Source of the DNA: Candidatus Petromonas tenebris
GTDB lineage: Bacteria > Bacillota > Clostridia > Peptostreptococcales > Caminicellaceae
Direction: 5' to 3'
DNA: 33,673 bases
Assembly: GCA_014236755.1 (NCBI GenBank)
Contig: JACCKY010000021.1
Location: forward strand, 1-33,673
Shown: positions 7,031 through 15,309 of the stretch, piece after piece
Numbering within the stretch: position 1 is the stretch's first letter
Layout of the letters: each line of letters opens with the position of its first letter
Notes under the pieces: model-generated
Seen by the model: only the letters and a program-made list of their open reading frames with translations
Databases searched by the model: none
What the model was told of the DNA's origin: nothing
Made by a program: the position numbers and the translations under genes

Positions 7031-10000
7031 GTGAGCCGAATCTATGTAAAACTATTTGACACCCCTTTCGTTTTAAAAAATGATGATAAGGTTAACTTCC
7101 CCTTTATGAAGGCAGAGGCATTATTTTACTATTTAGTTATAAAAAAACAGGCTACAAGGGATGAATTGGTAGACATTTTTTGGGGAGAATCAGGAGAAAA
7201 GGCTGCTAAAAAAAATTTAAGAAATGCCATGTATAAGATTAGAAAAACTTTCGACATGGATATTATAATATCCCCTCAAAAATCTAAAGTAATATTAAAT
7301 TCTGATATAGAAATTGATTCAGACTTAGATTCTTTTCTAAAAAATGATCAGAATAGTGTAAAGTCCTACGATGGTGAGTTCTTAAAGGGCTTTATGGTAA
7401 AAAAAGCCCTAAAGTTTAATGAATGGGTATTAAATACGAGGGAGTATTACAGGAGTATATATATTACTAAATTACATGAGATAATAAGGAACTTAATAAG
7501 TAAAAATGATTATAGCAAGGCTGAACACTACGGCCAACTACTGATTAAAGAAGATGAATTTAATGAAGGATCCTATAGAATACTTATGAATATCTATAAA
7601 CAGCAGGAGAACTATGACAAAGCTATAAAGCTGTACAATAGGTTGGCTAAAATACTAAAGGAAGAGCTTGGGATAGTACCTGATATAAAGACTAAAAAGC
7701 TTTACGATGATATAGTGTATCTTCTTAGCTCCAGAGAAATAAATAGTCCAGGAATATCAAAGGAATTGTTTTATGGAAGAGAAAGGGAAATAGAGGAGCT
7801 TACAAAAAATTTCTACTCCTTTATAAATAACAAAGATTTCAAGTCAGTCCTTATAACTGGAGAAGCTGGAATAGGAAAAACTAAACTGCGTAAAAAATTT
7901 ATTGAGGTCATTAAGGAAAATGAAGTCATTGTTTTAAAGAGCAATTGTTATCAAGTAGAAGAAAACTATTTTCTAAAGCCATGGAATAATATATTTTCTA
8001 AATTATCCTCTATTATAAAGAATGAAAACATTTACATACCTGTTGCTTGGAGAAAAATGATATCCTATCTTTTTCCAGAGTTTGATGCAGAATGTTTATT
8101 AGAAACGAAAAACCCTATTGAACAACTTGATACTTTAAAATTTCATGTTATAGAGGAAGCTATTATCGAAGTCTTTAAAGAAATATCTAAACGAAAAAAA
8201 ATTATTTTAGCCTTTGAAGATTTGCAATGGATGGACAGTATGAGTTTATCTTTGTTATCTGGTATAGTCCTGAGAAATCAAAATGTAATGATGATAGCAA
8301 CCTGCAGGAGTGGATATAACGAAAGAATTAACAGGTTTATAACCGGACTCAGAGCTGAAAATCTACTCAATATTATTGAAATTCCAAGGTTTAACAGAAA
8401 AGAGATGGAGGAGTTTATATATAATTTTTTTCCCAACAAAAAAATTGACAATGTCATAAAGGAAAGAATTTTTAATGAGACGGAAGGAAATACTTTTTTT
8501 CTAGTAGAGTATTTAAACATAATAAAGGAAAAGGGTAATCTGGATACATCAATTCCTTCTAAAATTCAAAATATACTGAAAAGCAGATTTATAGATATCT
8601 CAGACCAAGGAAAAAAAGTGTTGAGCATTGCCTCAATATTTTTTGATAAAGTTACTTTAAACTTTATTAAGACATTGTTGGGCAAAGATGAGTTTGAAAT
8701 TATTGACATAATAGAAGAATTGCAAAGCAAATACATTATTCAGGAAACTGGTGATGATGATGTCAGTTTTCAATTTACACACCAAAAACTTAGGGAGTTT
8801 GTATATTTGAATTTATCTACAGTTAAACGAAAAATACTACACAATAAAGCAGCTATGGCTTTAGAGGATTCTCTCAAAAAAGATAAAACTGATATTTCAT
8901 TATATACAAAGCTTATTTATCATTTTTCTAATGCAGGCAATAATTTGTCAACTTTAAAATATACAATAAAGTACCTAGACACCTATCTTGATTTTAATCA
9001 TGAACTCTTTCCAGTTATAAATGATATAGAAATATCTAATCAAAACTATCTTTATATGAATAAAAAGCAGATTGAAAAATATTTTGAGGAAATTGATGAA
9101 CTTTTTAGAACTGTTAAAGGTACTAATAGCTTAGATGATGAAATAATTAAACTAGAAATATCCTTTCTGCATATTAAGGGAAGATATTTGATTAGAGAAG
9201 GCGAATATGAAAAAGGCCTTAAATACATTGATGAGATGATTAAAAAATCTGTGGAAATAGAATCCTATCCCCATACTCTAAAGGGCTATAGACAAAAGGT
9301 ATACTATAGTATTCAGGTCCACAATATTGAGATGATGAGCGCTAATGTAGACTTAGGATTGGAAGTAGCGTGCAGTCAAAACTTAAAGGAAGATATTGCG
9401 ATATTTTTAAGGCTCAAAGGTTTAAACAGACTTTTGCAAGGAGAGTATAAGGAAGGGGAAGAATTGTTGAGAAAATCTATAGAAGTGTTTAGTAGGATTA
9501 ATTTTCTCCATGGGAAATATTCTCTAAATATAGCAGCTTGTTATAACTATATAGGTGAAATAAGAAGATATAGAATGAGATTTTCAGAGGCTTTAGAATT
9601 TTATGATAAAGCTATGAAAATTTGTGAAGAGAAAAGAATTCTTAGAGGACTTACTATATTCAATACAAACGCTGGACAGGCAGCCTTTGAAATGGGCGAT
9701 TATTTTAAAGCTAAGGAATATATTGAAAAGGCATTAAATATATATAGGCAGCTGGATTCGTTGTGGGGGCGCTCCATAGCTGAAGGTTATATGGCTTTGA
9801 TTGAATGCAAAGAAGGCAATTATTCTTTAGCATTAAGACATCTCAAAAAAGCTGAGTTTTACTCTGAAAAACTTAAAAGCCCTTATGAAATAGGTATAAC
9901 TTATAGGGTGAAGGCAGAAATCAAAAGTAATATGGAAAGCAATGAAAAGCTTAGAAAGGTATTTTCGGGATATTTAGATTTAGATTTAAAAGAATACTGC

Positions 10001-10075
10001 AATAAAGGGATAAGATTGCTTCAGAAAGTGAGGGAAAGCTATGAAAGTGAGATATTAAAGGCCCTTAAAAGGTAA
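7031..10075 (+). CDS. BTAD/AAA/TPR transcriptional regulator
   Basis: A 1014-residue cytoplasmic regulator of the SARP/MalT-like STAND class. Residues 1-95 look like an OmpR-type winged helix (KKNLRNAMYKIRK at 60-72 in the recognition region). Residues 96-235 form a bacterial transcriptional activator domain of helical repeats. An AAA ATPase follows, with Walker A GEAGIGKT (277-284) and Walker B IILAFEDLQWMD (391-402). From about 620 to the end are TPR-like helices, including clear repeats around 830-960. There is no C-terminal LuxR-type HTH, so DNA binding should be N-terminal. The GTG at 7031 follows AAAGGATGG. It is a single-gene unit between the hut terminator and cbiX. The inducer is unknown; adjacency makes the hut genes one candidate target, but this is inference. 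Confidence 0.8.
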   Translation: MSRIYVKLFDTPFVLKNDDKVNFPFMKAEALFYYLVIKKQATRDELVDIFWGESGEKAAKKNLRNAMYKIRKTFDMDIIISPQKSKVILNSDIEIDSDLDSFLKNDQNSVKSYDGEFLKGFMVKKALKFNEWVLNTREYYRSIYITKLHEIIRNLISKNDYSKAEHYGQLLIKEDEFNEGSYRILMNIYKQQENYDKAIKLYNRLAKILKEELGIVPDIKTKKLYDDIVYLLSSREINSPGISKELFYGREREIEELTKNFYSFINNKDFKSVLITGEAGIGKTKLRKKFIEVIKENEVIVLKSNCYQVEENYFLKPWNNIFSKLSSIIKNENIYIPVAWRKMISYLFPEFDAECLLETKNPIEQLDTLKFHVIEEAIIEVFKEISKRKKIILAFEDLQWMDSMSLSLLSGIVLRNQNVMMIATCRSGYNERINRFITGLRAENLLNIIEIPRFNRKEMEEFIYNFFPNKKIDNVIKERIFNETEGNTFFLVEYLNIIKEKGNLDTSIPSKIQNILKSRFIDISDQGKKVLSIASIFFDKVTLNFIKTLLGKDEFEIIDIIEELQSKYIIQETGDDDVSFQFTHQKLREFVYLNLSTVKRKILHNKAAMALEDSLKKDKTDISLYTKLIYHFSNAGNNLSTLKYTIKYLDTYLDFNHELFPVINDIEISNQNYLYMNKKQIEKYFEEIDELFRTVKGTNSLDDEIIKLEISFLHIKGRYLIREGEYEKGLKYIDEMIKKSVEIESYPHTLKGYRQKVYYSIQVHNIEMMSANVDLGLEVACSQNLKEDIAIFLRLKGLNRLLQGEYKEGEELLRKSIEVFSRINFLHGKYSLNIAACYNYIGEIRRYRMRFSEALEFYDKAMKICEEKRILRGLTIFNTNAGQAAFEMGDYFKAKEYIEKALNIYRQLDSLWGRSIAEGYMALIECKEGNYSLALRHLKKAEFYSEKLKSPYEIGITYRVKAEIKSNMESNEKLRKVFSGYLDLDLKEYCNKGIRLLQKVRESYESEILKALKR

Positions 10076-10096
10076 GGATGTAGAGACCAAAAAACA

Positions 10097-10124
10097 TTGA
10101 AATTTTTAAGATTTGTTATATAAT
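10097..10124 (+). promoter_or_regulatory. Putative promoter of cbiX
   Basis: TTGAAA (10097-10102), a 16-base spacer and a perfect TATAAT (10119-10124) lie upstream of the AGGAGG site of cbiX. Confidence 0.55.
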
Positions 10125-10162
10125 TTTTGTGACTAGTGAATTTTGATAGGAGGTTTCATTAA

Positions 10163-10528
10163 ATGGGAAAGGCTATTTTAATAATTGGACATGGAAGCAG
10201 ATCAAAGGAAGCTCAAACAATATTTAATAAGATTGTTGATCACGTTAGAAATAAAAGTGAATTTAAATTAGTTGAGGGTGCCCATATGGAATTGTGTGAG
10301 CCTAGTATTCCGGAAACGGTTGATAAATTAGTTGAAAAGGGAGCAAATGAAGTAATTTTTGTCCCTTACTTTTTATATGAAGGAATACATATTAAAGAGG
10401 ATATACCTGATATAGTTAATGAACTTTCTCAAAAATATAATGAAGTTCAATTTAAAATGGCAAAGCCTATTGGAGCTGAGCCAGTATTGGCGGAAATACT
10501 TTTGACTAGAGCTAAACAGGCAATATAG
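10163..10528 (+). CDS. cbiX: Sirohydrochlorin cobaltochelatase, small CbiX type
   Basis: A 121-residue protein of the CbiX-short type, half the size of the two-lobed CbiX/SirB enzymes and expected to act as a homodimer. It should insert Co2+ into sirohydrochlorin early in anaerobic B12 synthesis. The family motifs GHGSRSKEA (residues 9-17) and EGIHIKEDIP (73-82) carry the two metal-site histidines, H10 and H76. AGGAGG lies before the ATG. It is monocistronic, with its own promoter and terminator, and 11 kb from the B12-riboswitch-controlled cobalt transporter with which it functionally belongs. Other small CbiX relatives use nickel or iron, so the metal is inferred from the presence of cbiMNQO. 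Confidence 0.85.
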   Translation: MGKAILIIGHGSRSKEAQTIFNKIVDHVRNKSEFKLVEGAHMELCEPSIPETVDKLVEKGANEVIFVPYFLYEGIHIKEDIPDIVNELSQKYNEVQFKMAKPIGAEPVLAEILLTRAKQAI

Positions 10529-10553
10529 AAGATAGTAAGTATCTTCTTTTTTT
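10528..10553 (+). terminator. Terminator of cbiX
   Basis: GAAGATA (10528-10534) pairs with TATCTTC (10540-10546) around a 5-base loop, followed by seven T residues. The stem begins on the last base of the stop codon. Confidence 0.85.
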
Positions 10554-10606
10554 CTTTATTTATTTTTAAAAATGGTAAGATTATATAGAAAAGGAGGAAG
10601 AGCTAA

Positions 10607-11440
10607 ATGTCGAAATTTAAACTGGCCATATGTCAAATGAAAGTTGTTGAAAACAAAGATGAAAACTTAAAAAAAGCAGAAAAAATGATAAGGCAAGCTC
10701 ATAACAATGATGCTGATGTAATTGTCTTACCGGAAATGTTTAACTGCCCATACGCTAATAAATACTTTCCGGAATATGCAGAAGTAGTTCCAGGACCCAC
10801 TATAAATTTTCTATCAAAACTAGCAAAAGAGTTTGGTGTTTATATAGTAGGAGGGTCTATCCCTGAAAAAGTAGATAATAAAATATATAACACATCCTTC
10901 ATATTTGATAGATCCGGCAATATAATAGGAAGACATAGAAAAATGCATCTCTTTGATATTGACGTAAAGGGTGCTATAACCTTTAAGGAGTCTGATACCC
11001 TCAGTAGTGGTAATGAAGTTACAGTTTTTGAAACGGAGTTTTGTAAAGTTGGTGTAGCAATATGCTATGATATGAGATTCCCGGAACTAATTAGACTGAT
11101 GGTATTGAAGGGGGCAGAGATGATAATTGTACCGGCAGCTTTTAATATGACAACAGGGCCCGCTCACTGGCATTTGACTGCCAAGGCAAGAGCACTGGAT
11201 AATCAGGTATATTTTGCTGCAGCTTCACCGGCCAGAAATATCAATTCAATATATGTTGCATACGGCCATTCCTTGATCGCAAGTCCTTGGGGCGATATTA
11301 TAGCTGAAGCCAATGAAAAGGAGACTATTCTTTATGGAGAAATAGATCTTGAAAAAGTAAAAAAAGTAAGGGAGGAGCTTCCACTATTAAAGCACAGGAG
11401 AATCAGCTTGTATAATATAAGCGAAGATAGTATTCATTAA
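10607..11440 (+). CDS. Carbon-nitrogen hydrolase, omega-amidase (Nit2)-like
   Basis: A 277-residue nitrilase-superfamily enzyme. The catalytic triad is visible: E43 in LPEMFNCPY, K112 in RKMHLFDID and C153 in AICYDMRFPE. The Nit2-specific features, FNCPYANKYFPEYAE after the Glu and the HLFDIDVKG...ESDTLSSG segment after the Lys, favour omega-amidase, which hydrolyses 2-oxoglutaramate or 2-oxosuccinamate to the oxo acid and ammonia. It probably cleans up transamination products of glutamine and asparagine, in keeping with an amino-acid fermenter that also carries an aminotransferase next door. AAGGAGG precedes the ATG. Substrate is inferred from motif similarity; other aliphatic amides remain possible. 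Confidence 0.85.
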   Translation: MSKFKLAICQMKVVENKDENLKKAEKMIRQAHNNDADVIVLPEMFNCPYANKYFPEYAEVVPGPTINFLSKLAKEFGVYIVGGSIPEKVDNKIYNTSFIFDRSGNIIGRHRKMHLFDIDVKGAITFKESDTLSSGNEVTVFETEFCKVGVAICYDMRFPELIRLMVLKGAEMIIVPAAFNMTTGPAHWHLTAKARALDNQVYFAAASPARNINSIYVAYGHSLIASPWGDIIAEANEKETILYGEIDLEKVKKVREELPLLKHRRISLYNISEDSIH

Positions 11441-11494
11441 CTGAGTAAATGTGAAATATGTTTTTTAAAAAAATTTTTATAATTTCCAAGAAAA

Positions 11495-11523
11495 TTGTAA
11501 CAAAATACTATAGGTGTTATTAT
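11495..11523 (+). promoter_or_regulatory. Putative promoter of the aminotransferase cluster
   Basis: TTGTAA (11495-11500) and TATTAT (11518-11523) have a 17-base spacer. They sit in an AT-rich gap before the class V aminotransferase gene. Confidence 0.45.
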
Positions 11524-11576
11524 TAACATGTTACTATTGTATTTTTTAAGTAAATTATGTAATGGGAGGTTAGTTT

Positions 11577-12650
11577 ATGCACAAAAGATTGTTTATACCA
11601 GGACCTGTAGATGTTGCTGAAGATGTATTGGAAAAAATGGCAACGCCGATGATAGGGCATCGTACTAAGGATGCTTCAATATTACAAAGAAGTATTTCGG
11701 AAAAAATGCAAAAATTAATGTACACCAAAAATCAAATAATGCTTTCTACAACTTCAGGGAGTGGATTGATGGAAGGTGCAATTCGATCCTGCACAAGAAG
11801 AAGAGCAGCAGTATTTTCAGTGGGAGCCTTTGGTGATAGATGGCATAAAATGGCCGAAGCAAATGGAGTACCTGCTGATAAATTTGCATCTGAATGGGGA
11901 AAACCAACTACTCCTGAAATGGTAGATAGAGCTTTATCAACAGGAAAATACGATTTGATAACTATCACTCACAATGAGACCTCAACAGGACTTATGAATC
12001 CCGTTGAAGAAATAGCTGAGGTTATGAAAAAATATCCTGAAGTAATATTCTGTATGGATACGGTAAGCTCTATGGGTGGTACAAAGATTGAAATAGATAA
12101 GTTAGGCGTAGACGTATGTATAACTTCAACTCAAAAATGTTTAGGACTGCCTCCAGGATTGGCAATTTGTTCCATATCAGAAAAGGCATTAAAAGCGGCG
12201 GAGCAGGTACCAAATAGAGGTTATTATTTGGATCTACTTAACCTATATAAATATATACAAAAGAAAGATCACCAATATCCTTCAACTCCATCATTACCCC
12301 ACATGTTTGCACTAGACTATCAACTAACTAAAATTTTAGAAGAAGAAGGAATGGAGAATAGATTTGCTAGACATTCGGAAATGGCTGAATATGTACGTGG
12401 ATGGGCTAAGGAGTATTTCGATTTGTTCCCTGAGGAAAAATACGCTTCAAATACTTTAACAACTGTAAAAAATACCAAAGATATAAATGTAGCTGAGTTA
12501 AATAAAGAATTAGGTAAGCGCGGATATATGATTTCAAATGGATACGGCGACTTAAAGGAGAAGACCTTTAGAATTGCCCATATGGCTGAGACTACTTTAG
12601 ATGAAATTAGACAGCTGTTATCAATAATTGAAGAAATTCTAGAACTATAG
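11577..12650 (+). CDS. Class V aminotransferase (serine/alanine-glyoxylate type)
   Basis: A 357-residue PLP-dependent fold-type I aminotransferase of the serine-pyruvate/alanine-glyoxylate family. The PLP lysine is K187 in TSTQKCLGLPPG, and D161 in CMDTVSSMGG should hold the pyridine nitrogen. The N-terminal LFIPGPVDV and GHRTKD segments are typical of the family. It is followed after 13 bases by a serA remnant and then a DUF1015 gene. This gene order (aminotransferase, serA, DUF1015) is one I know from other Firmicutes and suggests the enzyme serves as the phosphoserine or serine aminotransferase of that branch. GGGAGG precedes the ATG. The exact amino donor cannot be read from sequence. Confidence 0.88.
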   Translation: MHKRLFIPGPVDVAEDVLEKMATPMIGHRTKDASILQRSISEKMQKLMYTKNQIMLSTTSGSGLMEGAIRSCTRRRAAVFSVGAFGDRWHKMAEANGVPADKFASEWGKPTTPEMVDRALSTGKYDLITITHNETSTGLMNPVEEIAEVMKKYPEVIFCMDTVSSMGGTKIEIDKLGVDVCITSTQKCLGLPPGLAICSISEKALKAAEQVPNRGYYLDLLNLYKYIQKKDHQYPSTPSLPHMFALDYQLTKILEEEGMENRFARHSEMAEYVRGWAKEYFDLFPEEKYASNTLTTVKNTKDINVAELNKELGKRGYMISNGYGDLKEKTFRIAHMAETTLDEIRQLLSIIEEILEL

Positions 12651-12663
12651 AAAGGGATGGAAT

Positions 12664-12884
12664 ATGATTAGAGTATTGGTTACGGACGGAATTGATAAAA
12701 ATGCCTCGGCAAGTTTACAGGAAGCTGGCTTTGAAGTAGTTGAGGAGCACTATGAATCTGAGGAACTTAAAGAAAAGGTGAAAGAATTTGATGCAATAGT
12801 TGTGCGTTCTGCTACAAAGGTGCCAAAACCCAAGCAAGAATAGAACTTGAGGTAGTAGACGTAATCACAAAATTTTTTAAATAG
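12664..12884 (+). pseudogene. serA: D-3-phosphoglycerate dehydrogenase remnant (internal deletion)
   Basis: The ATG at 12664 opens a 59-codon frame whose first 54 residues (MIRVLVTDGIDKNASA..., ending IVVRSATKV) are the N-terminus of SerA. It then stops at 12841-12843. In a different frame, 12834-12884 encodes ARIELEVVDVITKFFK and a stop, which matches the C-terminal helix of short SerA proteins, preceded by GAKTQ as in the conserved IGA-x-T region. Everything between, including the NAD-binding domain and catalytic residues (roughly 230-250 codons against a normal 300+), is missing, with a frame change at the join. The binding site of the following DUF1015 gene overlaps the old stop, so the operon architecture is intact. 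The product cannot be an enzyme. Confidence 0.88.
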
Positions 12885-12895
12885 GAGGGAAAATA

Positions 12896-14146
12896 ATGGC
12901 AGTAGTAAGACCATTTAAAGGTATCAGACCTAAAGCTGAGTTAGTTGATAAGGTAGCTTCTTTACCCTATGATGTGATGAACAGGGAAGAAGCTAAGGAA
13001 ATGGCCAAGGGAAATGAATATTCTTTCTTGCACGTAGTAAGGGCTGAAATAGATGTAGATGATTCCATAAGTCAGTACGATGAAAGTGTATATAAAACAG
13101 CGAGAAAAAATCTGGATGATATGATTAAAAATGGAGTTTTAAATCAAGATGAAAAACCCATGTTTTATATATACAGACAAATAATGGACGGTAGAGTACA
13201 GACAGGATTAGTTGGCTGTACTTCTATAAATGACTATATGAACGATATTATTAAGAAACACGAATTTACAAGACCTGAAAAAGAATTGGACAGAATAAAT
13301 AACTTTGATTATTGTGATGCAAATACTGCACCTATCTTTTTAACATACAGAAAAAATGATGAATTAAATAAAATCATAAATGATTGGATTAAGTTCCATA
13401 AACCTGTTTACAATTTTACAAGCAATGATGATATTACTCATATAGTTTGGACTATAGATGACGAAGATATTATTACCAGAATAGGTGAAATATTTAACCA
13501 AATAGACTATTTATATATTGCTGATGGTCATCACAGATCTGCATCTTCAGTTAAGGTAGGTCTTAAGAGAAGAGAAGAAAATCCAGATTATACTGGTGAT
13601 GAAGAGTTTAACTATTTCTTATCAGTTATGTTCCCTGATGAAGACCTTTTCATAATGGATTATAATAGAGTAGTGAAGGATTTAAATGGCTTAACTGAGC
13701 AAGAATTTATTGATAAAGTTAAGGAAAAGTTTAACGTGGAAGAATATAATGGACAAGGTCAATACAAGCCTTTAGAAAAGCATACATTTGGAATGTATTT
13801 AGATGGGAAATGGTACAAGCTTACTGCTAAAGAAGGTACCTATGATGAAAATGATCCTGTTGACAGACTGGATGTATCCATTCTTCAGAAGAACTTATTA
13901 CATCCAATACTTGGAATAGAAAATCCAAGAACAGATAAGAGGATAGACTTTGTAGGAGGAATAAGAGGTCTTGAAGAACTAGAAAGAAGAGTAGCTAAGG
14001 ATATGAAGGTTGCTTTCTCAATGTATCCGACAACTATGGATGATCTTCTTTCAATAGCTGACGCAGGAAAGGTTATGCCTCCTAAATCGACTTGGTTTGA
14101 ACCTAAATTAAGAAGCGGATTATTTGTGCATAGATTATCAGATTAA
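12896..14146 (+). CDS. DUF1015 family protein with DGHHR motif
   Basis: A 416-residue cytoplasmic protein of the DUF1015 family. It begins AVVRPFKGIRPK and carries VASLPYDVMNREEA near residue 27, KHEFTRPEKE (about 121-130), and the invariant ADGHHRSAS with D210-G-H-H-R214. The DGHHR motif resembles the one in ParB/sulfiredoxin-fold free-serine kinases (SerK, SbnI). With the upstream class V aminotransferase and serA, this suggests a role in phosphoserine metabolism. That function is a hypothesis; the family is uncharacterised as far as I know. AGGAGGG (12883-12889) precedes the ATG, and a strong terminator follows. Length is normal and the gene looks intact even though its serA neighbour is destroyed. 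Confidence 0.88.
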   Translation: MAVVRPFKGIRPKAELVDKVASLPYDVMNREEAKEMAKGNEYSFLHVVRAEIDVDDSISQYDESVYKTARKNLDDMIKNGVLNQDEKPMFYIYRQIMDGRVQTGLVGCTSINDYMNDIIKKHEFTRPEKELDRINNFDYCDANTAPIFLTYRKNDELNKIINDWIKFHKPVYNFTSNDDITHIVWTIDDEDIITRIGEIFNQIDYLYIADGHHRSASSVKVGLKRREENPDYTGDEEFNYFLSVMFPDEDLFIMDYNRVVKDLNGLTEQEFIDKVKEKFNVEEYNGQGQYKPLEKHTFGMYLDGKWYKLTAKEGTYDENDPVDRLDVSILQKNLLHPILGIENPRTDKRIDFVGGIRGLEELERRVAKDMKVAFSMYPTTMDDLLSIADAGKVMPPKSTWFEPKLRSGLFVHRLSD

Positions 14147-14148
14147 TA

Positions 14149-14179
14149 AAAATCGTGGCCTGAAGGCTGCGATTTTTTT
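14149..14179 (+). terminator. Terminator after the DUF1015 gene
   Basis: AAAATCG (14149-14155) pairs with CGATTTT (14170-14176), and GCC (14158-14160) pairs with GGC (14165-14167) around a TGAA loop, with a symmetrical TG/TG internal loop. A T-run to 14179 follows. Confidence 0.85.
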
Positions 14180-14187
14180 ATGTTTAA

Positions 14188-14216
14188 ATGACAAACTAGA
14201 GAAAAAAATGTAAAAT
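14188..14216 (+). promoter_or_regulatory. Putative promoter of the hydroxy-acid dehydrogenase/patatin pair
   Basis: ATGACA (14188-14193) and TAAAAT (14211-14216) are 17 bases apart, right after the terminator and 42 bases before the next ATG. Confidence 0.4.
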
Positions 14217-14257
14217 AAAATATAGGGGTTTTAAATAAATTTAAGGAGGTATTTATT

Positions 14258-15277
14258 ATGGATTATAAAGAAATGCTTTTAAATGCAAAAAAGAACATTA
14301 GAACCTGTAGAGTATGTCCTGAATGTAACGGTAGAGCGTGTAGAGGAGAAATACCAGGTATTGGAGGAAAGGGCACAGGCTCAGGATTTATAAGAAATTA
14401 TGAGAAATTGAGGGAAGTAAAAATTAACATGGATACAATATACAGTCCACAGGAAGTAGACACTTCTATAGAGTTATTTAAAAAGAGATTTAAATACCCT
14501 ATTTTTGCTGCTCCAATAGGTGATGTAAAATTAAATTATAGTGATGTTTTGACTGAGTATGAATATCAAAAAGCCGTAGTAGTAGGGTGTAAAAATGCTG
14601 GTACTGCTGCTTTTACAGGGGATGGAGTAAAGGATCATGTTTTCAATGAGCCCCTTGAAGTAATAGGTGAAAACGATGGATGGGGTATACCGACTATTAA
14701 ACCTTGGAAGAAAGACGAGATATTAAGAAAAATAAGACTAGCAGAAGAAAAAAATACTTTAGCTGTTGCAATGGATATAGATGCTGCCGGTTTAGCTCTG
14801 TTAGGCATGCAAGGAAAACCTGTTTCTCCAAAATCTGTTGATGATTTGAAGGAAATAATCGGTTCTACAAAATTACCTTTTATTTTAAAAGGTATAATGA
14901 CGGTAGGAGGAGCCTTAAAAGCAGTAGAGGCTGGAGCTTATGGAATAGTTATTTCAAATCATGGTGGAAGAGTATTAGATGAAACTCCATCTACTATTGA
15001 AGTTCTTCCAAAGATAAGTGAGGAAGTTAGAGGCAGATTAAAAATATTTGTAGATGGTGGATTTAGATCTGGATTAGATGTCTTTAAGGCTGTAGCATTA
15101 GGAGCTGATGCTGTATTAATAGGAAGACCCTATTCAGTAGCTGCCTATGGAGGGGGAATAGAAGGTGTAGGGCTTTATACTGAAAAATTAGGTAAGGAAC
15201 TTCATGATGTCATGGTAATGACTGGAGCTAAAAAACTTAGTGAGATTAATAAAGATATGGTCACTATAGTCAAATAA
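14258..15277 (+). CDS. FMN-dependent alpha-hydroxy-acid dehydrogenase with Cys-rich N-terminus
   Basis: A 339-residue TIM-barrel flavoenzyme of the lactate/glycolate oxidase (LldD) family. The active-site segment SNHGGRVLDETPST holds the catalytic His (H235) and Arg (R238), and the phosphate-binding end is FVDGGFRSG...ALGADAVLIGRPY. Unlike LldD, the first 30 residues carry four cysteines, C17, C20, C23 and C28 (CRVCPECNGRAC), which could bind iron-sulfur or another metal and pass electrons from the flavin. In an anaerobe a dehydrogenase is more likely than an oxidase. TAAGGAGG precedes the ATG. The patatin-like gene starts 32 bases after the stop, so the two are probably cotranscribed. The 2-hydroxy-acid substrate is unknown. 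Confidence 0.82.
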   Translation: MDYKEMLLNAKKNIRTCRVCPECNGRACRGEIPGIGGKGTGSGFIRNYEKLREVKINMDTIYSPQEVDTSIELFKKRFKYPIFAAPIGDVKLNYSDVLTEYEYQKAVVVGCKNAGTAAFTGDGVKDHVFNEPLEVIGENDGWGIPTIKPWKKDEILRKIRLAEEKNTLAVAMDIDAAGLALLGMQGKPVSPKSVDDLKEIIGSTKLPFILKGIMTVGGALKAVEAGAYGIVISNHGGRVLDETPSTIEVLPKISEEVRGRLKIFVDGGFRSGLDVFKAVALGADAVLIGRPYSVAAYGGGIEGVGLYTEKLGKELHDVMVMTGAKKLSEINKDMVTIVK

Positions 15278-15309
15278 TTTAATAAAGGTTATAGAAGGGA
15301 GATAGATTT

